Numbered from the stretch's first letter, positions 8,952 through 19,069 are shown. The stretch: 64,000 nucleotides of DNA from Falsiroseomonas frigidaquae (GCF_012163145.1 NZ_JAAVTX010000004.1:682001-746000); one strand, 5' to 3'. Notes: a model not told the origin generated them from the letters alone. Translations and numbers: made by a program.

Positions 8952-9712
8952 GCCTCCCCTTCCTTGAGGTCGCGGCGCTGGAGGTCAGCTTCGGCGCCGG
9001 CGCACAGGCGGTGCGCGCGGTGCGCGGCGTGTCCTTCGCCGTGCAGCGCGGCGAGAGCTTCGGGCTGGTCGGTGAATCCGGCTCCGGCAAATCCACCATC
9101 CTGCGCGCGCTGGTCGGCCTCAATCCGGCGAGCGGCGGCAGCATGCGGGTGGATGGCGTGGAACTCGGCATGACGCGCGACAAGGCGCTGCGCCGCCGCA
9201 TGCAGATGGTGTTCCAGGACCCATACGGCTCGCTGCATCCGCGCCAGACGGTTGACAGCCAGCTTTCGGAAGCGCTGCGGATCCAGAGCCTGGCGGATGG
9301 CGAACGGCGCATCCGTACCATCCTCGACCAGGTTGGCCTGGGTCCACGCTTTCGCTTCCGCTATCCGCACCAACTATCCGGCGGCCAGCGGCAGCGTGTC
9401 GCCATCGCCCGTGCGCTGATCGTCGAGCCGGAGATCCTGTTGCTGGATGAGCCGACCTCGGCACTGGATGTCTCGGTGCAGGCGGAGGTGTTGAACCTGC
9501 TGATGGCGCTGCGGCAGGAACGCAACCTGACCTACATCTTCGTCAGCCACGATCTTTCCGTCATCGCCACCATGTGTGGTCGCCTGGCCGTGATGCAGTC
9601 GGGCGCCATCGTGGAGGAGCTGTCGGCGTCGCAGCTGCGCGATCGCCACACCACCACCGACTACGCGCGCACCCTGCTGGCTGCCAGCGAAGGCTATCGT
9701 CCGCAAGGCTGA
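8948..9712 (+). CDS. ABC transporter ATP-binding protein, DppF-like
   Basis: The 254-residue ATPase is the second nucleotide-binding subunit. It shows Walker A GESGSGKST, Q-loop VFQDPYGSLHPRQTV (the DppF-type SLxPR signature), LSGGQRQRVAIARAL, Walker B ILLLDEPTSALD and FVSHDLSVI. The start overlaps the DppD-like stop (ATGA). Its end closes the operon: a GC-only hairpin lies 8 bases beyond, and the next gene is 488 bases away. Confidence 0.93.
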   Translation: MSLPFLEVAALEVSFGAGAQAVRAVRGVSFAVQRGESFGLVGESGSGKSTILRALVGLNPASGGSMRVDGVELGMTRDKALRRRMQMVFQDPYGSLHPRQTVDSQLSEALRIQSLADGERRIRTILDQVGLGPRFRFRYPHQLSGGQRQRVAIARALIVEPEILLLDEPTSALDVSVQAEVLNLLMALRQERNLTYIFVSHDLSVIATMCGRLAVMQSGAIVEELSASQLRDRHTTTDYARTLLAASEGYRPQG

Positions 9713-9719
9713 GACGACG

Positions 9720-9736
9720 CCGCGCATGTCGCGCGG
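9720..9736 (+). terminator. Short GC hairpin after the importer operon
   Basis: CCGCGC (9720-9725) and GCGCGG (9731-9736) form a 6-bp GC-only stem with a 5-base loop just beyond the DppF-like stop. No T-run follows, so it may be a 3'-end stabiliser or part of a Rho-dependent end rather than an intrinsic terminator. Confidence 0.35.
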
Positions 9737-10200
9737 AAAGGACCGCGGGATGTGCCGCAGCCGCCCCAGCTGCCGAAGCAGCCGCGAGGGGCGACTTTCG
9801 CCGCAAGGCCTCGGTGCGCCGCATGCCGAAGCGGCTGCGCCGGCCGATCTCCTGGCAAACGCATGCGGACCGGCAGGGTCGCTCGAAGCCGCCGGCAAGG
9901 CCGGCAAGGCTCGGTGACCCTGCCAGCGCCAAGCCCGAGACGCAGGTTCCGCGACCGCCCCAGGATAGCACCATCGGGCCGGCCGGCTTGACACAGCGCA
10001 AGGCGCAGCATGCCCGCGCCGGTCCAGGATGCCGCCGAGCCGATGATGCGACCCATGCGAGGAAGGTGCCGATGAACCGTCAAGGCGTTGCCGCCGACGT
10101 CCGCGCCGATCGAGCCCCGACAAGCCCGACCACGCCGACACACACCGCAACGTTTCGAGCCGATGCGGACCACTCGCCATCCCAGCATGAAGGGGCACCC
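9737..10200. other. Gene-free leader region upstream of PEP synthase
   Basis: About 460 bases hold no convincing gene. The frame of the PEP synthase runs open upstream (to 9574), but that stretch is arginine/alanine/proline-rich low-complexity peptide with no homology that I recognise, as expected by chance at this GC content. The region should hold the promoter for the PEP synthase operon and any leader RNA. I could not identify a clear -35/-10 pair or riboswitch. A weak GGCACC sits just before ATG 10201. Confidence 0.6.
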
Positions 10201-12606
10201 ATGTCACAGGACCTGGTCATCTGGTTCGAGGAACTGGGCGTCGCGGATGTGCCGCGGGTCGGCGGCAAGAACGCATCGCTCGGCGAGATGACCCGGGCGC
10301 TAGGCGCCGCCGGCGTGCAGGTACCTGCCGGCTTCGCCACCACCGCCACGGCCTATCACGCCTACCTCGACGCCAACGGGATCGCGGGCCCGCTGCGCGA
10401 CCGTCTGGCCGATTTCCGCGCCGGGACCGCGACCCTGCAGGAGGCCGGGGAGGCCATCCGCCAATTGTTCCTGGACGGCCAGATGCCGGCCCGGATCGCC
10501 GAGGCGGTACGGGACGCCTATCGCCAGCTCGGCCAGCGCCAGAAGGAGGATGCGCCATCCGTCGCGGTGCGGAGCAGCGCAACGGCGGAGGACCTGCCCA
10601 CCGCCAGCTTCGCCGGCCAGCAGGAGACCTTCCTGAACGTGCGCGGCGAGACTGCCCTGCTCGACGCCTGCCGCCGTTGCTACGCTTCGCTGTTCACCGA
10701 CCGCGCGATCGCCTACCGCGAGGCGCAAGGCTTCGATCACCTGGCCGTGGCTCTCTCCATCGGGGTGCAGGTGATGGTCCGCTCCGACCTGGCAGGGTCG
10801 GGCGTGATCTTCACGCTCGACACCGAGACGGGCTTTCCCGACGTGGTCGTTCTCAGCGCCGCCTGGGGGCTTGGCGAGACCGTGGTGCAGGGGACCGTCG
10901 AGCCCGACAAGCTCACGGTCTTCAAGCCGTTGCTGGACGACGAACGGATGATCCCCATCATCGAGCGGACCCGTGGGGCCAAGGCGCAGAAGCTGGTCTA
11001 TGCGACCGGCGGCAGCGCGCGAACCATGCTGGTGGAAACGACGCGGCGCGAGCGCGAGAGCTTCGTGCTGCGGACGGCGGAGGTACTGCAGCTCGCGCGA
11101 TGGGCCGTCGCGGTGGAGCGGCATTACGGCCGACCGATGGATCTCGAATGGGCCAAGGACGGCCGGACCGGCGAGTTGTTCATCGTGCAGGCGCGGCCCG
11201 AGACGGTGCAGGCCCGGCGTGCCGGCCCCCTCCGGAGCTGGCATATCCGCGCGCACCGCGCGCAACCCATTCTCACGGGATCGGCGGTCGGCGAGGCCGT
11301 TGCGGCGGCCGAGGCCTGCGTGATCCGCAGCGCCGAGGACATCGCCGGCTTCCGGGACGGCGCCATCCTCGTGACGGAGGCGACCGACCCGGACTGGGTT
11401 CCGATCATGCGCCGCGCCGCCGGTATCGTGACGGATCACGGCGGCACCACCAGCCACGCCGCCATCGTCAGCCGCGAACTGGGCGTACCGGCCGTGGTCG
11501 GGACCGGCCACGCCACCACGACGTTGAAGGAGGGGCAGATCATCACCCTGTCCTGCGCCGAGGGTGACGAGGGGCGCGTCTATGAGGGCCGGCTCGAGTT
11601 CAGCGAAACCGAGCTCGACATCGCCGCACTGCCGCCGACGCGCACGGCGCTCATGCTGAACCTCGCCAATCCGGCCGCGGCGCTACGCTGGTGGCGGCTG
11701 CCGGCGGCAGGGGTCGGCCTGGCGCGGATGGAGTTCATCATCAACGATCACATCCGCATCCATCCCATGGCACTGGTCCGCTTCGATACGCTGCGCGACG
11801 AAAAGGCGAAGCGGCAGATCCAGGAAATCAGCCGCGGCTGGCCCTCCAGGACCGAGTATTTCGTCGATCGGCTGGCGCAAGGCATCGCGCGTCTCGCAGC
11901 GCCCTTCCATCCGCATCCGGTGATTCTTCGGCTGTCTGACTTCAAGACCAACGAATACGCCCACCTGCTCGGCGGCGCGGAGTTTGAGCCGGCGGAGGAG
12001 AACCCGATGCTCGGCCTGCGCGGCGCCTCACGTTACTATTCCGACCGCTATCGCGATGGCTTCGCCCTGGAATGCCGCGCCATCCGCCGGGTGCGGGAGG
12101 AAATCGGGCTGCGCAACCTCATTGTCATGGTGCCCTTCTGCCGCAGCCCCGCGGAGGCCGACCGCGTGCTGGCGGAAATGGCGCGGAACGGCCTGCGTCG
12201 CGGTGAGGATGGGCTGCAGGTGTATGTAATGTGCGAGATCCCCTCGAACGTCATCCTGGCCGAGGAATTCGCCGCGCGCTTCGACGGCTTCTCCATCGGC
12301 TCCAACGACCTGACGCAACTCGTGCTCGGGGTGGACCGCGATTCGGCTGAGCTCGCGCCGCTGTTCGATGAGCGGGACGAGGCGGTGAAACGCATGATCG
12401 CCGATGTCATCCGGCGCGCGCATGCCTGCGGCGCGAAGGTGGGCATCTGTGGCGAGGCGCCGAGCAACCATCCCGACTTCGCCGCCTTCCTGGTCGAGCA
12501 GGGCATCGATTCGATCTCGTTGAACCCCGACAGCTTCGCCGGCACGCTGCGACGCGTGGCGGAAATGGAAGCGCAGCTGGCTACCGGAAAGGAAGTGGCA
12601 CCATGA
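10201..12606 (+). CDS. ppsA: Phosphoenolpyruvate synthase (pyruvate, water dikinase)
   Basis: The enzyme makes PEP from pyruvate, ATP and water, the entry to gluconeogenesis from C3 acids. The 801-residue length matches E. coli PpsA. The order is complete: N-terminal ATP-grasp domain (GGKNASLGEM, RSSATAEDLPTASFAGQQE), the phosphohistidine swivel domain (GGTTSHAAIVSRELG with His419, equivalent to E. coli His421), and the PEP-utilising C-terminal barrel (EENPMLGLRG, IGSNDLTQLVLGVDRD, GICGEAPSN). ATG 10201 is chosen because MSQDLVIWFEELG begins the family's usual N-terminus. Its stop overlaps the next start (ATGA). The usual regulatory partner PpsR (DUF299) is not beside it. Confidence 0.95.
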   Translation: MSQDLVIWFEELGVADVPRVGGKNASLGEMTRALGAAGVQVPAGFATTATAYHAYLDANGIAGPLRDRLADFRAGTATLQEAGEAIRQLFLDGQMPARIAEAVRDAYRQLGQRQKEDAPSVAVRSSATAEDLPTASFAGQQETFLNVRGETALLDACRRCYASLFTDRAIAYREAQGFDHLAVALSIGVQVMVRSDLAGSGVIFTLDTETGFPDVVVLSAAWGLGETVVQGTVEPDKLTVFKPLLDDERMIPIIERTRGAKAQKLVYATGGSARTMLVETTRRERESFVLRTAEVLQLARWAVAVERHYGRPMDLEWAKDGRTGELFIVQARPETVQARRAGPLRSWHIRAHRAQPILTGSAVGEAVAAAEACVIRSAEDIAGFRDGAILVTEATDPDWVPIMRRAAGIVTDHGGTTSHAAIVSRELGVPAVVGTGHATTTLKEGQIITLSCAEGDEGRVYEGRLEFSETELDIAALPPTRTALMLNLANPAAALRWWRLPAAGVGLARMEFIINDHIRIHPMALVRFDTLRDEKAKRQIQEISRGWPSRTEYFVDRLAQGIARLAAPFHPHPVILRLSDFKTNEYAHLLGGAEFEPAEENPMLGLRGASRYYSDRYRDGFALECRAIRRVREEIGLRNLIVMVPFCRSPAEADRVLAEMARNGLRRGEDGLQVYVMCEIPSNVILAEEFAARFDGFSIGSNDLTQLVLGVDRDSAELAPLFDERDEAVKRMIADVIRRAHACGAKVGICGEAPSNHPDFAAFLVEQGIDSISLNPDSFAGTLRRVAEMEAQLATGKEVAP

Positions 12607-12935
12607 CGACGCAAAGCGTGCTGGTCGAGGTCGCGGCGGAGCGCACGCGGCAGGATGCGCAATGGGGCGGCGGAGAATGCGATGATGCGCTGCCGGTGAC
12701 GACCTTCGTCCAGTTGATCGGGGACTATGCCGGCTGGGCGCGGGTGAAGGCCCGCGAAGGCTCCGCCGTCGAGGCACGGCAACGCCTGGTCCAGGTGGCG
12801 GCTTTGGCCGTGGCGGCGGTGGAGACGCTCGACCGCCGTGGCGGCGGCCGGGCCGACCCCGCGCAGCCCGGCGAAATGTCCAAGGCTTCCGCCGACAGCC
12901 CTGCCCCGGGAAGCGCAGGGCTGAGTTGGGAGTGA
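12603..12935 (+). CDS. Small conserved protein, phage-type ERxxQDxxWG family
   Basis: This 110-residue protein is coupled to PEP synthase by an ATGA overlap. It has an N-terminal VLVEVAAERTRQDAQWGG motif, a HD-like DD pair (ECDDAL), a W near residue 45 and a helical LVQVAALAVAAVETLDR end. The pattern ER..Q...WG...DD......LVxVAALAVAAxExLDR recurs in uncharacterised phage and bacterial proteins that I associate loosely with MazG-like NTP-pyrophosphohydrolases; no catalytic metal site can be assigned. Coupling to ppsA is unusual for this family, so a role tied to PEP synthase is only a guess. Confidence 0.6.
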   Translation: MTTQSVLVEVAAERTRQDAQWGGGECDDALPVTTFVQLIGDYAGWARVKAREGSAVEARQRLVQVAALAVAAVETLDRRGGGRADPAQPGEMSKASADSPAPGSAGLSWE

Positions 12936-13028
12936 TGCCGGGCCGGCAGCTTCAATCCGCCAGGCGGCGCCGCACAGCCACGCCGCCGTGGGTTCCGGAT
13001 CTGTCGCGCTGCCTGGGCGCCTGAACTG

Positions 13029-14033
13029 ATGCGGCGCGGAACGAGGATGCTGTTGGCGCTGCTGGTGGCCGGCGCCGTGCTCGCCGCGGGCGGCTGGTCC
13101 TGGTGGCAGGGGCGGCAAGCGCGGCTGCCCGAGGGCATCGCCTTCGGCAATGGCCGGCTGGAGGCCGAGCAGGTGGATGTCGCCACCAAATATGCCGGCC
13201 GGGTCATCGAGATCCTGGCGCGTGAGGGCGATATGGTGGAGGTGGGCCAGATCCTGGCCCAGATGGACACCGCCGAGCTCGAGGCGCAGCTGCGCCAGGC
13301 CGAGGCCGAGACACGTCGCTTCCGGCGCTCCGTGGAGGAAGCGCTGGCGCAGCTCGAACAGCGGCGCGGCGAGGCCACCCTGGCGGCGCGCAACCTCGAC
13401 CGGACCCTGCGGCTGGCGGCCCAGGGCCATTCGCCGCAGCAGACGGTGGACCGGCACCGCACCGAGGCGCGGTCGGCCGATGCGGCGCGTGACGCGGCGG
13501 AGCGGCATGTCGAGGCGCTGCGGGAGGCGGTGCAGGCCGCCCAGGCCGCCGCCGAGCGGCTCAGCCAGCAGATCCAGGAGACGTCGCTGCGCGCCCCGCG
13601 GTCGGGCCGCGTGCAGTATCGCCTGGCACAACCGGGCGAGGTGCTGGCGCCGGGCGGCAAGCTGCTCACCATCCTCGACCTGACCGATGTCCATATGACG
13701 ATCTTCCTGCCGGCGCGGGCGGCAGGCCGGCTGGCGATCGGCGCGGATGCGCGGCTGGTGCTGGATGCCGTGCCGGATACCCCCCTGCCCGGCCGCGTCT
13801 CTTTCGTCGCCGCCCAGGCCCAGTTCACGCCGCGCCAGGTCGAGACGCGGGAGGAACGCGAGAACCTGATGTATCGCGTGCGCGTGAAGCTGCCGCCAGC
13901 GCTGCTGCGCCGCTACGAGGACCAGGTGAAGGTCGGCATCACCGGGCTCGCCTATGTGCGGCTGGACGCCGGCGTGCCCTGGCCAACCACCCTCCAGTCC
14001 CGCCTGACGGAACCGGATTGGTGGGCGGAATGA
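13029..14033 (+). CDS. HlyD-family membrane fusion protein (YhiI/YbhG-like)
   Basis: The 334-residue protein has an N-terminal membrane anchor ([19 protein letters not shown]) and a barrel/lipoyl half-motif ([24 protein letters not shown]). A long alanine/glutamate-rich coiled coil lies at about residues 80-190, followed by the second lipoyl half ([27 protein letters not shown]) and a beta domain. This is the periplasmic adaptor of an ABC exporter. Its stop overlaps the ATG of the fused ABC protein (ATGA), giving the yhiI-rbbA-yhhJ arrangement known from enterobacteria. Confidence 0.9.
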   Translation: MRRGTRMLLALLVAGAVLAAGGWSWWQGRQARLPEGIAFGNGRLEAEQVDVATKYAGRVIEILAREGDMVEVGQILAQMDTAELEAQLRQAEAETRRFRRSVEEALAQLEQRRGEATLAARNLDRTLRLAAQGHSPQQTVDRHRTEARSADAARDAAERHVEALREAVQAAQAAAERLSQQIQETSLRAPRSGRVQYRLAQPGEVLAPGGKLLTILDLTDVHMTIFLPARAAGRLAIGADARLVLDAVPDTPLPGRVSFVAAQAQFTPRQVETREERENLMYRVRVKLPPALLRRYEDQVKVGITGLAYVRLDAGVPWPTTLQSRLTEPDWWAE

Positions 14034-16759
14034 GCGCGGCGGCAGCACCCACGGTCGAGGCGTCGGGCCTGATCCATCGCTACAAGGCGACCGTCGCGCT
14101 CGACGATGTTTCGCTGATGCTGCAGGCGGGGGGCACGCTCGGCGTCATCGGTCCCGACGCGGTCGGCAAATCCACGCTGCTCGGGTTGCTGGCCGGGGCG
14201 CGAAGCATCCAGGCGGGGCGCGTGCGCGTGCTCGGCGGCGACATGGCGGAGGCAGCACATCGCCGCGCCGTCTCGCCGCGCATCGCCTATATGCCGCAGG
14301 GGCTCGGCCGGAACCTCTATGCGGACCTGACCGTGGCCGAGAACATCGACTTCTTCGCCAGGCTCTTCGGCCAGGCGCGGGCGGAGCGGCGCCACCGGAT
14401 TGGGGAATTGCTGGAGGCGACCGGCCTCGCGCCCTTCCCGGACCGCCCGGCGGGCAAGCTCTCCGGCGGCATGAAGCAGAAGCTCGGCCTGTGCTGCGCG
14501 CTGGTGCACGACCCTGACCTGCTGATCCTGGATGAGCCGACCACGGGCGTCGACCCGCTTTCGCGCCAGCAATTCTGGGAGCTGATCGAGCGCATCCGGC
14601 AGCGTCGGCCCATGATGGGCGTCATCGTCGCCACCGCCTACATGGAGGAGGCGGACCGCTTCGACCGGCTGGTCGCCATGCATGCCGGCCGCGTGCTGGC
14701 CTCCGGCGCGCCTTCCGAGTTGCGCGCGCGGACCGCGACGGCGACGCTGGAGGAGGCATTCGTGGCGCTGCTGCCGGAGGCCGCGCGGCACGGCGCGCGT
14801 CGCCTGGAAATTCCACCACACCGCACGGCGGAGGCCGCGCCCGCCATCGTCGCGGAGGGGCTGACGCGCCGCTTCGGCAGCTTCGTGGCCGTGGACCATG
14901 TCAGCTTCCGCATCGCGCGCGGCGAGATCTTCGGCTTCCTCGGATCGAATGGCTGCGGCAAGACGACGACGATGAAGATGCTGACCGGCCTGCTGCCGCC
15001 ATCCGAGGGCCGTGCCTGGCTGTTCGGCGAGCCGGCCGGCGGCGGCGGTCTCGAAACCCGCCGGCGCGTCGGCTACATGTCGCAATCCTTCTCGCTCTAT
15101 GCCGAGCTGACGGTCGAGCAGAACCTCAACCTGCATGCCCGTCTCTTCCACCTGCCACGCGCCAGCATCCAGCCGCGGGTGCAGGAGATGGTCGAGCGCT
15201 TCGGCCTGCTGGCGCACCGGGACGCGCGGGCAGCCGAACTGCCACTCGGCGTGCGGCAGCGGCTGTCCCTGGCCGTCGCGGTGATCCACGCGCCGGAGAT
15301 GCTGATCCTGGACGAGCCAACCTCCGGCGTGGATCCGCTGGCGCGCGACGCCTTCTGGGAATTGCTGGTCGACCTGTCGCGCCGCCAGGGCGTCACCATC
15401 TTCATCTCGACGCATTTCATGAATGAGGCGGCGCGCTGCGACCGCATCTCCCTGATGCACGCCGGCCGCGTCCTGGCGAGCGGCACGCCGCAGGAACTGC
15501 AGGCCGCGCGGGGCGCGGCGACGCTGGGCGAGGCCTTCATCGGCCACCTTCGCGAGGCGGAGACGGACGCTGCGGTGGTGGAGGCTCCGCGGGCGGCCAC
15601 ACCGCCCGGTATCGGCACAAGGCGGCCAGGCGGTGCGGGGCGTGCGGCGCTGCGCCGCCTGCTCGCCTATTCGTGGCGGGAGGCGCTGGAGCTTCGCAGG
15701 GACCCGATCCGGCTTTCCGTCGCGCTCATCGGGACGGCGCTGCTGATGCTGGTCTTCGGCTTCGGGATCTCCACGGACGTCAACCGCCTGACCTTCGCCG
15801 CGCTGGATCGCGACCAGACCACCGAAAGCCGCGCCTATCTGCGCGACTTCTCGGGCTCGGCCTATTTCGGGGAGCGGCCACCGATCGAGGACGCGGCGGC
15901 AATGTGGCGCCGCCTGCAATCCGGCGAGATCGTCGTGGCCATCGAGATTCCGCCGGGCTTCGGCCGCGATCTGCGTGCGGGCCGCCCGACGGAGGTCGCA
16001 GCCTGGGTCGACGGCGCCCTGCCGTTCCGTGCCGAGACGGCCACCGGCTACGTCGCCGGGCTGCATGCGCGCTTCCTCGCCGAGCGCAACCCAGGCAGCA
16101 CGCAGACCGCGGCACCGGCCGTGACCGAGACGCGATTCCGCTACAACCAGGCCTTCAAGAGCGTCTATGCGATGGTGCCCAGCACGATCGCCATCCTGCT
16201 GATGCTGATCCCCTCCATCCTGATGGCGCTTGGGGTGGTGCGGGAGAAGGAGCTGGGCTCCATCACCAATTTCTACGTGACGCCGGTGACGCGGCTGGAA
16301 TTCCTGCTGGGCAAGCAGCTGCCCTATGTCGTGCTGAGCATGGGCAACTTCGCCCTGATGTTCCTGATGGCCCTGTTCGTCTTCGATGTGCCGTTGAAGG
16401 GCAGCCTGGCCGGGCTGACGCTCGGCGCCTTGCTCTACGTGACCGCGGCAACCGGGATCGGCCTGGTGATGTCGGCCTTCACCCGCACGCAGATCGCGGC
16501 GCTGTTCGGCACCGCGATCGCGACGATGATGCCGGCCACGCAATTCTCCGGCATGCTGCAACCGGTCGCGAGCCTGGAGGGCGCCGGACGTGTGATGGGA
16601 GAACTCTTCCCGACCGGCCACTTCATGAAGATCAGCGTGGGTGCCTTCACCAAGGGGCTCGGCTTCGCGGACCTCCTGCCCTTCCTGCTGCCGCTCGCCG
16701 CCTTCATCCCGGTGCTGACGATGGCGAGCGTCCTGCTGCTGCGCAAGCAGGAGCGCTAG
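14030..16759 (+). CDS. Fused ABC exporter: two ATPase domains plus ABC-2 permease (RbbA/YhiH-like)
   Basis: The 909-residue protein holds two ABC ATPase domains followed by an ABC-2 membrane domain, the architecture of RbbA/YhiH. Domain 1 (residues about 5-230) has Walker [21 protein letters not shown] and [14 protein letters not shown]. Domain 2 (about 285-510) has [14 protein letters not shown], an atypical signature ([11 protein letters not shown] in place of LSGGQ) and [16 protein letters not shown]. The permease part has six hydrophobic segments after residue 560 and an external EAE-type loop. ATG 14030 (ATGA overlap) is chosen over upstream TTG/GTG codons. E. coli RbbA was described as ribosome-associated, but here the adaptor and second permease alongside suggest export. 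Confidence 0.9.
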   Translation: MSAAAAPTVEASGLIHRYKATVALDDVSLMLQAGGTLGVIGPDAVGKSTLLGLLAGARSIQAGRVRVLGGDMAEAAHRRAVSPRIAYMPQGLGRNLYADLTVAENIDFFARLFGQARAERRHRIGELLEATGLAPFPDRPAGKLSGGMKQKLGLCCALVHDPDLLILDEPTTGVDPLSRQQFWELIERIRQRRPMMGVIVATAYMEEADRFDRLVAMHAGRVLASGAPSELRARTATATLEEAFVALLPEAARHGARRLEIPPHRTAEAAPAIVAEGLTRRFGSFVAVDHVSFRIARGEIFGFLGSNGCGKTTTMKMLTGLLPPSEGRAWLFGEPAGGGGLETRRRVGYMSQSFSLYAELTVEQNLNLHARLFHLPRASIQPRVQEMVERFGLLAHRDARAAELPLGVRQRLSLAVAVIHAPEMLILDEPTSGVDPLARDAFWELLVDLSRRQGVTIFISTHFMNEAARCDRISLMHAGRVLASGTPQELQAARGAATLGEAFIGHLREAETDAAVVEAPRAATPPGIGTRRPGGAGRAALRRLLAYSWREALELRRDPIRLSVALIGTALLMLVFGFGISTDVNRLTFAALDRDQTTESRAYLRDFSGSAYFGERPPIEDAAAMWRRLQSGEIVVAIEIPPGFGRDLRAGRPTEVAAWVDGALPFRAETATGYVAGLHARFLAERNPGSTQTAAPAVTETRFRYNQAFKSVYAMVPSTIAILLMLIPSILMALGVVREKELGSITNFYVTPVTRLEFLLGKQLPYVVLSMGNFALMFLMALFVFDVPLKGSLAGLTLGALLYVTAATGIGLVMSAFTRTQIAALFGTAIATMMPATQFSGMLQPVASLEGAGRVMGELFPTGHFMKISVGAFTKGLGFADLLPFLLPLAAFIPVLTMASVLLLRKQER

Positions 16760-16762
16760 CGG

Positions 16763-17890
16763 ATGGTGCGTGCCCTTTCCAACATTCTCTGGCTCGGCGT
16801 GAAGGAGTTGCAGAGCCTCCGCCACGACACCTTCCTGCTGGCCTTCGTCATCTATTCCTTCACCTTCGCGGTCTACAGCCAGGCGACGGGGGTACAGCAC
16901 GACCTGCGCAACGCCGCGATCGCCATCGTGGACGAGGACCGGTCCATGCTCTCGGGCCAGATCGCGGACGCCTTCCTGCCGCCGAGCTTCCGGCGCCCGG
17001 ACATCATCGCGCCGCCCGACCTGGCGCCTGGCATGGATGCCGCGCGCTGGACCTTCGTGCTGGATATTCCCCCAGACTTCGAGCGCGACGTGCGTGCCGG
17101 GCGGCATCCGGTCCTGCAGCTGAACGTGGATGCCACGGCGATGCTGCAGGCCGGCATCGGCGCGGGGTATATCGAGCGCATCGTCGCCAACGAGGTCCTG
17201 ACCCATGCCGGGGGCGAGGCGGCACTGCGGAACACGGGGGAAGCGGTGGCGCTGCAGCTGCGGATCGCGTTCAACCAGGCGATCGATAGCGCACGCTTCT
17301 CCGGCGCCATGGCGATCGTCAGCAACGTGACCCTGCTTTCGGTGCTGCTCGCCGGCGCCGCGCTGATCCGTGAGCGGGAGCACGGCACCATCGACCATCT
17401 GCTGGCCATGCCGCTGACGCCGCTGCAGATCATGGTGGCGAAGCTCTGGGCGAATGGCGTGGTCATCCTGACGGCGGTGGCGGTCTCGCTGGTCGTGGTG
17501 CTGCGCTGGATGGTGGGCGCACCGCTGGCCGGCTCGCTCGGCCTGTTCCTGGCGGGGACCGCGCTCTATCTGTTCTTCGCGACCTCGCTCGGCATCTTCC
17601 TCGGTACCGTGGCGCGATCCATGCCGCAGCTCGGCCTGCTCTTCATCCTGACGGTGCTGCCGATGAACATGCTTTCGGGTGCCGACGCGCCGATCGAGAG
17701 CATGCCGCTGCCGCTGCAATACGCGATGCAGCTGGTGCCCTCGACGCATTTCGTGGCCTTCGCGCAGGCGATCCTGTTCCGCGGGGCGGGCCTTTCGATT
17801 GTCTGGCCCAGCTTCCTGGCCACCGCGGTGGTCGGCGCAATCTTCCTGGTTCTTGGCCTGTGGCGCTTCCGGCGCGCCCTGGAAGCATGA
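16763..17890 (+). CDS. ABC-2 type permease (YhhJ-like)
   Basis: The 375-residue membrane protein completes the exporter. It has an N-terminal helix (FLLAFVIYSFTFAVYSQA), a periplasmic domain of about 150 residues with AIVDEDRSMLSGQI, then five clustered membrane helices. The ABC-2 motif REREHGTIDHLLAMPLTP precedes helix 3, and a NMLSGADAPIESMP block follows helix 5, both characteristic of YhhJ/YbhS-type permeases. It starts 3 bases after the RbbA-like stop. Substrate unknown; homologues export drugs or hydrophobic compounds. Confidence 0.9.
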   Translation: MVRALSNILWLGVKELQSLRHDTFLLAFVIYSFTFAVYSQATGVQHDLRNAAIAIVDEDRSMLSGQIADAFLPPSFRRPDIIAPPDLAPGMDAARWTFVLDIPPDFERDVRAGRHPVLQLNVDATAMLQAGIGAGYIERIVANEVLTHAGGEAALRNTGEAVALQLRIAFNQAIDSARFSGAMAIVSNVTLLSVLLAGAALIREREHGTIDHLLAMPLTPLQIMVAKLWANGVVILTAVAVSLVVVLRWMVGAPLAGSLGLFLAGTALYLFFATSLGIFLGTVARSMPQLGLLFILTVLPMNMLSGADAPIESMPLPLQYAMQLVPSTHFVAFAQAILFRGAGLSIVWPSFLATAVVGAIFLVLGLWRFRRALEA

Positions 17891-17975
17891 CGGCGCCGGC
17901 AGGCGATCCAGGACCGGGAAACACCTCAACAGCCGCCGCCGCGGCGATGTATCCTCGGGCAGAAGGAGAACGCGC

Positions 17976-19019
17976 ATGACAACCACGACCTTCGCCCCGA
18001 TCGGCGGGCGTGCGGCCTGGACCGGGGCCGAACTCGGCCGCGACGCGAGCTGGGTCGTCGCCCTGCCGCAAGCGGCGCTGAGCGAGATCGAGGCTGCGCT
18101 GGCAGGGCTCGGGGACCGCACCCAGCCGCGCTTCGATGCGCGCCACTTCCCCCTGCCGCGCACAGCTCCGCTGCTGGCCGAGGTGGCGCGGGAACTGGAG
18201 GAGGGGCGCGGCCTCGTGCGGCTGACCGGGCTGGATCCGGCGCGCTACCCGGCAGAGGATCTGAAGCGCATCTTCTGGGGGCTGATGTGCCACCTCGGCA
18301 CGCCCCTGCCGCAGAACACCACCGGCGAGATCCTCGCGGAGGTCAAGGACGAGACCGGCAGCGGCGCGGCGGTGGCCAGCGGCACGGCCCGCGCCCGCAG
18401 CCGCTCCACCGGGCCGCTACGCTTCCACACCGACAAATGCGACCTGCTGGCCCTGATGTGTGCCTCGAACGGCATCGCGGGCGGCGTCTCCCGCATCGTC
18501 TCGACGGTCGCGATCCACGATGCCATGGCCATCAGCCGGCCCGAGCTGCTGGAGGTGCTGTACGAGGATTTCTGGCGAGCCAGGCCGGCCGATGAGGAGG
18601 GCGAGAACATGGCCGCACGCCCGTTCCCCATGCCGGTCTTCGCGCGCGGCCCGGATGGCCATTTCACCAGCCAGTACAGCCGGACCTATGTCGAGCTTGC
18701 CCAGGGCCAGCCCGGCGTGCCGCCGCTGACGCCACGGCAGGTCGAGGTGATGGACCTGCTCGCCGCGCTGGCGGAAGAACTGTGCGTCGAGATGCCCTTC
18801 GAGCCCGGGCAGATCCAGTTGATGAACCAGCACGTCACCTATCACGGCCGCACCGCCTATGCGGATGGCGCGGGCGGACGCCGGAACCTGCTGCGCATCT
18901 GGCTGGCAAGCCCGCTCAGCCGGGCGCTGCCAGCCGGGCATGCCGGTCAGTGGGGCGACGTGCGCGCCGGCGCGGTGCGCGGCGGCGCCATGCCGGGACG
19001 CAGCGCGCTGGCGGCATGA
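17976..19019 (+). CDS. TauD/TfdA-family Fe(II)/2-oxoglutarate dioxygenase
   Basis: This 347-residue protein has the TauD fold. The HxD iron ligands are in FHTDKCD (His151, Asp153), and the distal region NQHVTYHGR carries candidate third-ligand histidines (286, 290) with the 2-oxoglutarate-binding arginine further on in RRNLLRIWL. The start has a good ribosome site (AGAAGGAG) 8 bases upstream. Relatives hydroxylate or degrade taurine, gamma-butyrobetaine and small organic acids; those closest in pattern (GLVRLTGLDPARYP, TASNGIAGG-like ASNGIAGGVSRIVS) are uncharacterised. It is separated from the exporter by 85 bases and may or may not share its transcript. Confidence 0.88.
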   Translation: MTTTTFAPIGGRAAWTGAELGRDASWVVALPQAALSEIEAALAGLGDRTQPRFDARHFPLPRTAPLLAEVARELEEGRGLVRLTGLDPARYPAEDLKRIFWGLMCHLGTPLPQNTTGEILAEVKDETGSGAAVASGTARARSRSTGPLRFHTDKCDLLALMCASNGIAGGVSRIVSTVAIHDAMAISRPELLEVLYEDFWRARPADEEGENMAARPFPMPVFARGPDGHFTSQYSRTYVELAQGQPGVPPLTPRQVEVMDLLAALAEELCVEMPFEPGQIQLMNQHVTYHGRTAYADGAGGRRNLLRIWLASPLSRALPAGHAGQWGDVRAGAVRGGAMPGRSALAA

Positions 19020-19069
19020 CACTCAGCGAGGCCCCGCGACCAGCGGCGGGGTTCCGACTATCTGTGCGA

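Noticed and set aside
9574-10200. N-terminal extension of PEP synthase by 209 codons
   Set aside because: The PEP synthase family begins at about MSQDLVIWFEELG (10201). The upstream residues are random-looking and overlap the dppF-like gene.
13952-18163. A 1403-codon open frame on the minus strand
   Set aside because: It is antisense to three intact, well-conserved exporter genes and the TauD gene. Its translation is His/Arg/Gln-rich low complexity, typical of a shadow frame in GC-rich DNA.
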